A stretch of DNA of 6,886 bases from Verrucomicrobiota bacterium (GCA_023447015.1 JAEXPG010000131.1:1-6886); one strand, 5' to 3'. Shown: positions 1 through 6,833, counted from the first letter of the stretch. A program made the numbers and translations. Notes: generated by a model from the sequence alone, not told the origin.

Positions 1-414
1 AGCGCCGGCCGCGGCGCGGCGGTTGAACTCCTCCGCGAGTCCGCCGGTGCCGTGCACCGTGACCGCGAAATCGAGGCGCTGGCCGCCGATGGCGGACGAG
101 GCGGCGCGGAGTTCGCGGGTGCCGCGAAGGGCGGCGCCGAGTTCGCAGAGCGTGCGCAGGGATTCCCAATCGGGCGCCGCACCGGCGGCGTCCCAGGCGC
201 GGGCGGCGATGGGAAGCTCGGTGCGGCCGAGTTGCGGCACGGCCTGCCCGAGGAGGAACTCGCGCAGCGTGGCGCGGTCGCGCACGGCGCCGGACTGCAC
301 GAGCCCTTCGAGCCCGAAGGAATGCGCATACGTGCCGGTCGGGTAGAACGAGTCGGTCGCCTGCAGCAGCCGCGCGATCCACGCGGCGGAGACGATGGGG
401 GCAGAGTCGGTCAT
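1..414 (-). CDS. ureF: Urease accessory protein UreF, N-terminal part (runs off window)
   Basis: UreF is a cytoplasmic urease maturation factor. With UreD/UreH and the GTPase UreG it forms the complex that loads nickel into apo-urease. The frame is open from ATG at 414 to position 1, giving 138 codons of a family usually about 220-240 residues long, so roughly the last 90-100 residues lie outside the window. The family signature is clear near the N-terminus: ATDSFYPTGTYAHSFGLE at residues 19-36 matches the UreF pattern 'SDS-x-x-PtG-x-f-x-HS-x-GLE'. A second conserved stretch, ELRAASSAIGGQRL at residues 101-114, matches 'lReaS-x-x-Gr-r-l'. The start overlaps the ureE stop as ATGA (ATG 414-412, TGA 413-411), which suggests translational coupling and co-transcription with ureE. 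Identity is firm from motifs. The missing C-terminus cannot be judged. Confidence 0.9.
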   Translation of the reverse strand, partial: MTDSAPIVSAAWIARLLQATDSFYPTGTYAHSFGLEGLVQSGAVRDRATLREFLLGQAVPQLGRTELPIAARAWDAAGAAPDWESLRTLCELGAALRGTRELRAASSAIGGQRLDFAVTVHGTGGLAEEFNRRAAAGA

Positions 415-992
415 ACGCGCACGGTCGCCGGTTTGAAGACGAACGGATGCGCCTCCGGCCCGGCGGCGTGGCGGTGCGGCGCGGCGCCGGCGGCGAGCCG
501 GTGCGGGCGGAAGACCTCGTCGATGGCGCGGTAGGCTATGCCCATGCGCTCGAGCGACTGGCGCAGCGCGGTGTCGTCGGGCGCGAGGAGCCGCGTCGCC
601 TGCGCCTCGATCGGGAAATGCAGGTTCCCCACCGCCCAGCCGGTCACCGCGGCGGCGTCGGGGGATTGCGGCAGCGGGATCTCGAGCACCGGCTCGGGCA
701 GTTGGCTGATCACGTAGCGCGCGGTGGCCGTCACCTGCACGACGTCGCCATGCTCCAGCGGGGCCTCGAGTTCGAAACCGAACTCGGCGCCGTCGGCCGC
801 GGTCGCCCGCCAGAGCCGCTTGGCGAGCTGGCGGCGCTCCACCGCGATCGGAACAACCGCGGCCGGCGACGTCGCTGTCGCCGGCGCAAGCGCCGCGTGG
901 ATGATCTGCAGGGGGGCGCCAACGGTATCGGCGCCAGTTCCGCGGCCCGAAACAGGCTGGGGACTGGAGGACTGGTCGATCACGTTGCGCAT
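411..992 (-). CDS. ureE: Urease accessory protein UreE (nickel metallochaperone)
   Basis: UreE is a cytoplasmic, normally dimeric nickel chaperone that passes Ni(II) to the UreDFG-urease assembly complex. Counting from ATG at 992 (193 residues), the N-terminal UreE domain begins near residue 28 (PLQIIHAAL), continues through VERRQLAKRLWRATAADG and ends around the 'HGDVV' strand (81-85). The C-terminal metal-binding domain covers about 104-165 and contains GWAVGNLHFPIEA (118-130). This corresponds to the 'GNRHVPLQI' strand of Klebsiella UreE, and His125 is the expected dimer-interface Ni ligand. The tail has four further His (164, 173, 175, 182), a modest His-rich tail. The start is uncertain. 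The frame stays open up to the amylase stop at 1184-1182; GTG at 1055 would give 214 residues, and the recognisable domain begins well after either start. Neither start has a strong Shine-Dalgarno. It overlaps ureF by ATGA. Identity is confident; the start is not. Confidence 0.87.
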   Translation of the reverse strand: MRNVIDQSSSPQPVSGRGTGADTVGAPLQIIHAALAPATATSPAAVVPIAVERRQLAKRLWRATAADGAEFGFELEAPLEHGDVVQVTATARYVISQLPEPVLEIPLPQSPDAAAVTGWAVGNLHFPIEAQATRLLAPDDTALRQSLERMGIAYRAIDEVFRPHRLAAGAAPHRHAAGPEAHPFVFKPATVRV

Positions 993-1073
993 CGCCGCCC
1001 AAAGCAAGGTCCGGGCCAATCCCCCTGGCCGAACCGTTTCGGTCAGCAACACCACCGTCAGTCCGGCAAGAGG

Positions 1074-1090
1074 GTCGGGGGGGGGCCGAC
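1074..1090. repeat. G9 homopolymer flanked by a 5-bp inverted repeat
   Basis: Nine consecutive G residues (1077-1085 on the plus strand) sit inside GTCGG (1074-1078) and CCGAC (1086-1090), which are perfect inverted arms with a 7-nt loop. The tract lies upstream of both candidate ureE starts, 22 bp before the GTG at 1055. Homopolymers of this length can vary by slippage and are also error-prone in sequencing. I see the tract and arms directly; any function is open. Confidence 0.6.
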
Positions 1091-1147
1091 AGTCAGCCCA
1101 CTCAGGTAGCCAAAGTGCTCCTTCCGGCGGGCATTTTCGCCCAGCCC

Positions 1148-1174
1148 AAGGCCGCGCCGGTTCCCAGCGGCCTT
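1148..1174 (-). terminator. Stem-loop just after the amylase stop, possible terminator
   Basis: AAGGCCGC (1148-1155) and GCGGCCTT (1167-1174) form a perfect 8-bp stem with an 11-nt loop. The stem begins 7 nt past the amylase stop codon when read on the minus strand. Position and stem strength suit transcript end formation or 3'-end protection. No U-run follows on the minus strand, so it is not a textbook intrinsic terminator and may allow readthrough into ureE. Confidence 0.4.
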
Positions 1175-1181
1175 CCCCTGT

Positions 1182-3683
1182 CTACTCGTGCACGGCCGAT
1201 CCCCCACCCGACTGGATCGTGACCGTCGTCGGGGCGCTCACCGCCGTACCGGCGCGGTTGCGGACAAGCACGCGATACTCGCCGGCGACCGCGCCGGTCG
1301 AAATCGTCGAACTGTCGGCTCCGGGAAGCTCCTCGCCGCCACGGATCCACTGGTATTCGAGGGGCCCGGTGCCCTCGGCCACCACCCCCAGCTTCAACGG
1401 TTCGCCAGCGACAACGTCGAGCCGAGGCGGCAGCAGCGACTTGATCACCGGCACCGTCGCACCGCGAATGCCGAACGTGACGCCCGGCGCCGCGACGGTG
1501 ACGCCCGCGATTTCCGCCGCGGCACGATGGCCCCGCAAATCGTTGACCGTTGCCCGGAACGTCAGGGTCTCGCCGGGTGCGAAGTCCGGAGGCGGGCACC
1601 AGAAGATCCGATAGGGCGCGGTGTCGTCGACACCGAGCAGTTCGCTCTGCCCGCGCCGCGAGGCGCGCTCCATCGTGAACGTCACCTCCGCCACGCCATC
1701 GCCTCCGGTGACCTCGGCGCGGATTTCCCGCCGTGTCGCGAACACCTGTCCGTCGACCTCGCGGGAACTGAACGCCAACACCGCACCCGCGGCGGGATTC
1801 ACGAGCGCGATCTGCGGCGGCGCAGCTGGCGCAGGGAGCGGCGCGACCGCCCGCCAGACGGCGAACTGCAGCGGTGCCAAGGTCAACCGCACCGTCCCAT
1901 CCGCCGCCACGACCAGAGTCGAAGGTTCCGCCCCGGGCGTCCCTCCTGCCGCGGACGAGAACAGCGACTCGAGCCGCGCTCCCGCCGGCTGGCTGGTGGG
2001 CACCACACCGGCGAGCGCCACAACCCGCGAATTGTTCAGCGCGACGAGGTACTCGATCTTCTCGCCCCGATCGATCCGCGAGAACGCAAACAGCCCTGGC
2101 TCGGCGGTGGGCCGAGGAATCATCGCACCGGTGCGCAACGCCCGATGGTTCGCTCGCAGCGCCCCGAGCTTCGCGAGCAGCTGATAGAAGGGATGCGTCT
2201 CGTCGAACTTGTCGTCGGCGCCGGTCCGTGTGGTCTCCAGCAAGGGCGCGTCCCTGAAATCGGGCGCCTGGGCGGCGAACATGTCCTCGCGCGCCTGCAT
2301 ATCCACCCCTCCGCGTCCGACCATGCCCTGCTCGTCGCCGTAGTACACCACCGGCTGGCCGCGTGAGAGGAGAAGCAGTCCGTGGCCGAGGCGCACGAGC
2401 GCCGCCAACTGCTCCGGGGTGGCGCCGGGGTTGTCCTGCCGCACGAAGCTCGCGAAACGGCCGGCGTCGTGGTTGCCGAGGAACGTGGGCGTCGCGTGGA
2501 CGTTGCTATCGTGGTCGGTGTAGTAGTCGTCGCGCGCGAAGAAGTCGGCCAGTGCCGCCGCGGTGCCCTGCTGCGCGACGAAGCGCCGCGCGGCGACGAA
2601 GAAGCCGAAGTCGAGGGTGGTGTCGATCGGGATGGTTCCAGTCGAGAACTCGCTCAGGAACGCTGGATCGCCGGCCTCGTTGTACACTTCGCCGAACTGG
2701 AGGAAGTCGGGCCGGCCGAGCTCGCGGGCGCGCGCCCGGAGCGCCGGAATGAACGCCTGCCAGAACGCGCCGTTCACATGCTTCGCCGTGTCGATTCGGA
2801 AGCCGTCGACGCCCGTCTGCTCCAACCACTGCGTGAAGATCGCGACGAACCCCTGCACCACGCGCGGGTGCTCGGTGAACAGATCGTCCAACCCCGAGAA
2901 ATCGCCAAGGGTCGAGTCCTCGCCGACGAAGGTCGCATCGCCGCGGTTGTGGTAGAGCGTCACATCGTTGAGCCAGGCCGGGGTCTTCGCGGTCGCCTCC
3001 GCGGCGGGCACGACGGGGCGCCGGGCGAAGCTCGACTCGGCGACAAGCGAGGGAAAGGCGGCAGGATCATTGAGACCGTTGAACGCCACTGCCCGCTCAT
3101 CAAAGGGCCGCCCGGCGGCATCACGATACGGCGCCGCCGCCCGGCCGACATAGGCGGTGCCGCCGGTGGGTTGGATCACGTCGGCCGTGTGGTTGACGAC
3201 GATGTCCATGAAGACCTTCAGGCCCCGGGCGTGGGCCTGGCGGACGAAGTCGCGGAACTCGTCGTTGGTGCCGAGGTGGGGATCGACCTGCAGGAAATCG
3301 AGGATCCAATAGCCATGGTAGCCCGCCGATCCGCGCTGCATCGGCTTGTTCTTGAACGGCGGAGTCACCCAAACCGCGGTCACACCGAGCCCCTTGAGGT
3401 AGTCGAGTCGCGCGGCGAGTCCGGCGAAATCACCGCCATGGAAGTGCGAGATGCGGGTGGGGTCGAAACCGTGCTCGTCGGGCCCGCCGGCCAACCCGCC
3501 GCGGTCGTTGGTTGGATCGCCGTTGGCGAAGCGGTCGGTGAGGACGAAGTAGATGGTCTGCCCGGCGCCGGGATGGGTGAAGCGCGGCAGGGCGACAGGA
3601 GCCGGCTCCGCCGCCGCGGTGGCGACCGCGGCCAGACTCAACGCAACGACCAGGGTTCCGATACGGCGCGAGTAGGTATTCAT
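1182..3683 (-). CDS. Secreted GH13 alpha-amylase-type glycoside hydrolase with two C-terminal Ig-like domains
   Basis: Predicted to hydrolyse alpha-1,4-glucosidic bonds in starch-like glucans outside the cytoplasm. The ATG at 3683 gives 833 residues and a clean signal peptide: Arg6-Arg7, hydrophobic LVVALSLAAVATA (11-23), likely cleavage after TAAA near residue 25. The frame continues upstream to 3887, but that part is Arg-rich and unlike a signal sequence. The GH13 barrel covers about 40-520. It has the DRFANGDPTND calcium-site motif (50-60), region I DIVVNH (160-165), region II GFRIDTAKH (294-302; nucleophile Asp298, Arg296), region III FGEVYN (330-335; acid/base Glu332) and region IV FLGNHD (401-406; Asp406). 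The catalytic triad is intact. A beta-sandwich domain C follows (about 528-612), then Ig-like modules at about 622-733 and 745-824. No C-terminal anchor is visible. It is divergent from the TonB receptor at 4056. Alpha-amylase is most likely; neopullulanase-like or maltogenic specificity cannot be excluded. Confidence 0.92.
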   Translation of the reverse strand: MNTYSRRIGTLVVALSLAAVATAAAEPAPVALPRFTHPGAGQTIYFVLTDRFANGDPTNDRGGLAGGPDEHGFDPTRISHFHGGDFAGLAARLDYLKGLGVTAVWVTPPFKNKPMQRGSAGYHGYWILDFLQVDPHLGTNDEFRDFVRQAHARGLKVFMDIVVNHTADVIQPTGGTAYVGRAAAPYRDAAGRPFDERAVAFNGLNDPAAFPSLVAESSFARRPVVPAAEATAKTPAWLNDVTLYHNRGDATFVGEDSTLGDFSGLDDLFTEHPRVVQGFVAIFTQWLEQTGVDGFRIDTAKHVNGAFWQAFIPALRARARELGRPDFLQFGEVYNEAGDPAFLSEFSTGTIPIDTTLDFGFFVAARRFVAQQGTAAALADFFARDDYYTDHDSNVHATPTFLGNHDAGRFASFVRQDNPGATPEQLAALVRLGHGLLLLSRGQPVVYYGDEQGMVGRGGVDMQAREDMFAAQAPDFRDAPLLETTRTGADDKFDETHPFYQLLAKLGALRANHRALRTGAMIPRPTAEPGLFAFSRIDRGEKIEYLVALNNSRVVALAGVVPTSQPAGARLESLFSSAAGGTPGAEPSTLVVAADGTVRLTLAPLQFAVWRAVAPLPAPAAPPQIALVNPAAGAVLAFSSREVDGQVFATRREIRAEVTGGDGVAEVTFTMERASRRGQSELLGVDDTAPYRIFWCPPPDFAPGETLTFRATVNDLRGHRAAAEIAGVTVAAPGVTFGIRGATVPVIKSLLPPRLDVVAGEPLKLGVVAEGTGPLEYQWIRGGEELPGADSSTISTGAVAGEYRVLVRNRAGTAVSAPTTVTIQSGGGSAVHE

Positions 3684-3750
3684 TCGCCCGGTGACTCTGC
3701 CACGCCCCTGTCTCCACGCAAACGGCCGGCCCGGGAGAGGCCTTGCATCC

Positions 3751-3762
3751 TCCGGAGAAAAC
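3751..3762 (-). promoter_or_regulatory. 12-bp GTTTTCTCCGGA element, amylase-proximal copy
   Basis: On the minus strand the sequence reads GTTTTCTCCGGA, ending 67 bp before the amylase ATG at 3683. An identical 12-mer lies on the plus strand at 3888-3899 facing the receptor gene. Both copies therefore face the gene they precede. This is a candidate shared activator or repressor half-site or promoter element; the role is inferred from placement only. Confidence 0.4.
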
Positions 3763-3887
3763 TTAGGCGCGCTCCTGCAGCGCGGCTCGCGCGGCCGGAG
3801 CTCGAACACGGACCGTTTCGCCACCCGCGCCCCTCGGCCGGCCCAGCTTTGGCCGGACCGCCGACGCTGCAGCCGGCCCGCATCCAT

Positions 3888-3899
3888 GTTTTCTCCGGA
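3888..3899 (+). promoter_or_regulatory. 12-bp GTTTTCTCCGGA element, receptor-proximal copy
   Basis: Exact copy of the element at 3751-3762, here on the plus strand and ending 156 bp before the receptor ATG at 4056. It is followed within 12 bp by the AT-rich palindrome at 3912-3923. It is T-rich on one side in an otherwise GC-rich spacer, which makes chance identity less likely. Confidence 0.4.
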
Positions 3900-3911
3900 T
3901 CATCGCGGTAT

Positions 3912-3923
3912 TTTGAAATCAAA
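3912..3923. promoter_or_regulatory. AT-rich palindrome TTTGA-AA-TCAAA, possible operator
   Basis: TTTGA (3912-3916) and TCAAA (3919-3923) are perfect inverted arms around AA. This is the most AT-rich patch of the spacer. It contains TTGAAA, a near -35 match, but no matching -10 hexamer at normal spacing. It could be a repressor operator or promoter melting region for either divergent gene; evidence is symmetry and composition only. Confidence 0.3.
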
Positions 3924-3952
3924 GTCGGTGGCGCCCTGCGCCGCCATGCGCA

Positions 3953-3966
3953 TCGTTCGCCAACGA
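3953..3966. promoter_or_regulatory. Inverted repeat TCGTT-CGCC-AACGA, possible operator
   Basis: Perfect 5-bp arms (3953-3957 and 3962-3966) flank a 4-nt centre, about 90 bp upstream of the receptor start. Size and symmetry suit a dimeric helix-turn-helix regulator, for example a LacI-type sugar repressor, but the centre does not match the usual LacI-family CG-centred pattern. No regulator gene is in the window. Confidence 0.22.
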
Positions 3967-4055
3967 CACGGAACTGCGGCCCCGCCCCCTGGCCGTATCT
4001 TGCCGTCCCTGACACACCGGCAAACAACAACAGCCCTGACCAGATCCACCTCGTC

Positions 4056-6833
4056 ATGCACCCCAACGCCAAGCCCGTACCCCAGCGCCGCGCCCTCACC
4101 CGAGGCCTCGCCGCTTCGCTCCTGCTCCTCCAGGCGCCGCTCACCGGCCTCGCCCAGACCGACCCCGCCGCAACCCCGGCCAAGGCCACCGACGAGATCG
4201 TCATCCTGGACGACTTCACCGTCACCAGCAGCTTCGCCGGTAGCCTTGCCGCGGCCACCGAGCTGAAGCAGACACAGCACGTGGTCACCGAGGTCATCAC
4301 GGCGGAGGACATCGGAAAACTGCCCGACATCAGCATCGCCGACGCGCTCACCCGCCTGACCGGCCTGACCACCCAGCGGTCCAACGGCCGCAGCCAGGCG
4401 ATCAGCATCCGCGGCCTCACCGGCGACTTCAGCACCGGCCTCCTCAACGGCCGCGAGCAGGTGTCCACCGGCATGAACCGCGCGGTCGAGTTCGACCAGT
4501 ATCCCGCCGACCTCCTCAGCTCGGTGGTGGTCTACAAGACCGCCGCGCCCAACCTCATCGGCCAGGGCCTCGCCGGCACGATCGACCTGCGCACCGTGCG
4601 CCCGCTCGAGAAGTCCAGCCGGGTCATCGCCGTGAACGGCTACTACGAGTGGAATCAGCTCGGTGCCTTGACCCCGAGCGCCAACGCCACCGGCAACCGC
4701 TTCAACCTCTCCTACATCGACCAGCTCGCCGATCGCCGCGTCGGCATCGCCCTCGGGTTCTCCCACTCGAGCAAGCCCTTCGCCGGCGAGCAGTTCCAGG
4801 CGTGGGGATACCCCACCGACTCCGCGGGCAACTTCGCCCTCGGCGGCACCAAGTCGTACGTGCGCAACAGCGTGCTCGACCGCGACGGCCTCATGGGCGT
4901 GCTCGAGTTCCACCCCAACGAGAACATCCACAGCACGCTCGACGTCTTCTACTCCCAGTTCGAGGAGAACCAGCTCCTGCGCGGCATGGAAATCCCGCTG
5001 TGGTGGAGCTCCGCCGCGATCCAGCCCGGTTACACGACGAACAACGGCCTGATCACCAGCAGCACCTTCACCAACGTCCAGCCCGTCGTGCGCAACGACA
5101 CCTTCGTGCGCAAGGACAAGCCCTTCTCCCTCGGCTGGAACCTGGAGCTGGGCCGGAAAACCGAGTGGCCGGTCACCGTCGATCTCAGCTACTCGTACGT
5201 GACCCGTAACGACGTGAACCTCGAACTCTGGAGCGGCGTCGGCTCGCTCGGCTCCTCCACAAACCCGGACACGATGGCGGTGCAGCTCATCCCCGGCGAG
5301 ATCCCGGTCATCACCTCCACCCTCGACTACGCCGACGGCAGCGTCCTCAAGGTCTCCGACCCGCAGGGCTGGCAGACCTGGCGGTTCCCCGTCACCGGTT
5401 CCCCGGGCTACTACAAGGCCTTCAAGTCGAAGGACGTGCTCGGCCAGGCCAAGGTCTTCACCCGCCACGAGTTCGAGAGCCGCTTCTTCTCCGGCGTCGA
5501 GTTCGGTCTCAACTACACCGACCGCTACAAGCGGGATGGCGAAGGCCCCTCCGGCTTCCCGGTGCTGAAGAACGGCGCCGCCACGGCCGACCTTCCCACC
5601 AAGGTCGGCACCACCAGCATGGCCTTCCTCGGGCTCGGCGACATCTACGCGTTCGACCCGCTCGACGCCTACGAGAGCATGTTCGACTTCGTGCCGAACA
5701 CCGGCACCGACTTCGTCGCCCGACGCTTCCAGATCTGGGAAAAGGTCGGCCAGCTCTACTCGCAGCTCGACATCAAGACCAAGGCCGGCGCAGTCCCCGT
5801 CACCGGCAATGTCGGCTTCCGGCTCATCCACACCGACCAGAAGTCGACAGGCTACTCCGCCAACGGCAACACCGTCGCCGCGGTGGAGGACAGCGACAAG
5901 TACACGCAGTTCTCCCCGAGCCTGAACCTCAACTTCGAGCTCACGACCAGCAGCGTCCTCCGCTTCAGCCTCGCCCGCCAGATCGCCCGCCCCCGCATGT
6001 ACGACATGCGCGCCTCGCGCACCTTCGGTTACGATGCGACCAAGGCCGACTCCACGGACCTCTCGCAGAGCCCCTGGAGCGGCGGCGGCGGCAACACCCG
6101 GATCCGGCCGTGGGTCGCCGACTCCATCGACCTCTCCTACGAGAAATACTTCAAGGACAGCAAGGGCTACGTCGCCCTCACCGGCTTCGCGAAGAAGCTC
6201 CGCAACTTCATCTACGAGCAGAACTCGCTGGCCGACTTCTCAGGGTATCCGTTCACGACCACGAGCGCCCCGCTGCTCCAGCAGGGCGCGGTCTCCCAGC
6301 CGATGAACGGCGACGGCGGCGTCATCAAGGGCCTCGAGTTCTCGCTCGTGCTCGCCAGCGAGCTGCTCAACGAGAACTTCAAGGGCTTCGGCATCCAGTT
6401 CGGCGCCGCGCTCACCAAGAGCAGCATCAAGCCGTGGGGACCGACCGGCGGCGACGCACCCCTCGCCGGCCTCTCCGAGAAGGTCGGGCAGGTCACGGTG
6501 TACTTTGAGCGCTACGGCTGGTCGGTCCGCGTGAGCGACCGCTACCGTTCCGAGAACCGCCAATACATCACCACCTTCGGGCCCCCGAACCCCGGCGGCG
6601 ATGTCAGCCCCAGCGGCGGTTTCTCCATGGCCCAGCCCGAGAACGTGGTCGACGCGCAGCTCAGCTACACGTTCCCGAAGACCAGCCGGCTGAAGAACCT
6701 CTCGATCTTCCTCCAGGGCTACAACCTCACGAACGAGCCGCTCGTCACCTACAACAACGACGATCCGCGCCAGGTCATCAACTTCCAGAAAAACGGCGCG
6801 ACCTACTCCTTCGGCGCCGCCTACAAGTTCTGA
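4056..6833 (+). CDS. TonB-dependent outer-membrane receptor, carbohydrate-type (TonB-Xanth-Caul-like)
   Basis: An outer-membrane active transporter driven by TonB-ExbBD, probably importing alpha-glucan oligosaccharides given the adjacent amylase. ATG at 4056 gives 925 residues. The N-terminus is a signal peptide: Arg11-Arg12, hydrophobic GLAASLLLLQAPLTG (17-31), likely cleavage after GLA at 33. The frame is open upstream to 2382, but that part is antisense to the amylase. A TonB-box-like EIVILDDFTV lies at 47-56. The plug covers about 70-185, with ITAEDIGKLPDISIADALTR (81-100) and SIRGLTGDFSTGLLNGRE (117-134), typical of receptors named TonB-Xanth-Caul such as Caulobacter MalA. The rest is a beta-barrel rich in alternating aromatic strands, ending YSFGAAYKF with the terminal Phe expected for BAM insertion. 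There is no STN signalling domain and no SusC-type N-terminal carboxypeptidase-like domain. No clear Shine-Dalgarno precedes the ATG. Receptor class is firm; substrate is inference. Confidence 0.93.
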   Translation: MHPNAKPVPQRRALTRGLAASLLLLQAPLTGLAQTDPAATPAKATDEIVILDDFTVTSSFAGSLAAATELKQTQHVVTEVITAEDIGKLPDISIADALTRLTGLTTQRSNGRSQAISIRGLTGDFSTGLLNGREQVSTGMNRAVEFDQYPADLLSSVVVYKTAAPNLIGQGLAGTIDLRTVRPLEKSSRVIAVNGYYEWNQLGALTPSANATGNRFNLSYIDQLADRRVGIALGFSHSSKPFAGEQFQAWGYPTDSAGNFALGGTKSYVRNSVLDRDGLMGVLEFHPNENIHSTLDVFYSQFEENQLLRGMEIPLWWSSAAIQPGYTTNNGLITSSTFTNVQPVVRNDTFVRKDKPFSLGWNLELGRKTEWPVTVDLSYSYVTRNDVNLELWSGVGSLGSSTNPDTMAVQLIPGEIPVITSTLDYADGSVLKVSDPQGWQTWRFPVTGSPGYYKAFKSKDVLGQAKVFTRHEFESRFFSGVEFGLNYTDRYKRDGEGPSGFPVLKNGAATADLPTKVGTTSMAFLGLGDIYAFDPLDAYESMFDFVPNTGTDFVARRFQIWEKVGQLYSQLDIKTKAGAVPVTGNVGFRLIHTDQKSTGYSANGNTVAAVEDSDKYTQFSPSLNLNFELTTSSVLRFSLARQIARPRMYDMRASRTFGYDATKADSTDLSQSPWSGGGGNTRIRPWVADSIDLSYEKYFKDSKGYVALTGFAKKLRNFIYEQNSLADFSGYPFTTTSAPLLQQGAVSQPMNGDGGVIKGLEFSLVLASELLNENFKGFGIQFGAALTKSSIKPWGPTGGDAPLAGLSEKVGQVTVYFERYGWSVRVSDRYRSENRQYITTFGPPNPGGDVSPSGGFSMAQPENVVDAQLSYTFPKTSRLKNLSIFLQGYNLTNEPLVTYNNDDPRQVINFQKNGATYSFGAAYKF

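Larger units (their letters stand above)
3684..4055. promoter_or_regulatory. Divergent intergenic region between amylase and TonB receptor
   Basis: These 372 bp separate the start codons of the two divergent genes and must hold both promoters unless transcription enters from elsewhere. I found no supportable protein gene or structural RNA. Visible structure: a 12-bp element present twice in inverted orientation (3751-3762 and 3888-3899), an AT-rich palindrome at 3912-3923 and a second inverted repeat at 3953-3966. A weak -10-like TATCTT occurs at 3996-4001, but no convincing -35/-10 pair could be assigned. Neither gene has a strong Shine-Dalgarno. Confidence 0.7.

Noticed and set aside
23..1109. 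Plus-strand open frames across the ureE/ureF region
   Set aside because: Low-complexity Arg/Gly/Ala translations with no motif, opposite genes with clear UreE and UreF signatures.
1056..1130. Phase-variable on/off switch of ureE through the G9 tract
   Set aside because: I checked the other two frames after the GGAAGGAG. They hold either an early stop or no ATG/GTG/TTG start that would run through the tract into ureE, so a coding switch is not supported.
3724..3880. Repeated GCCGGCCC strings in the intergenic region
   Set aside because: Short GC-only self-complementary strings are expected at this base composition, and no regular spacing is seen.
3684..3887. N-terminal extension of the amylase (68 codons)
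   Set aside because: Arg-rich and non-conserved in character, and it would bury a good signal peptide that begins at the ATG at 3683. It also crosses the 12-bp element.
2382..4055. Upstream extension of the receptor frame (558 codons before the ATG at 4056)
   Set aside because: Most of it is antisense to the GH13 catalytic region, and it is Arg/Glu-rich with no domain. A proper signal peptide begins at 4056.
3900..5831. Long minus-strand open frame (643 codons) opposite the TonB receptor
   Set aside because: It is antisense to a clear receptor gene. The translation is Glu/Val/Gly/Ala-rich without any family motif, as expected from mirrored G/C-ending codons.
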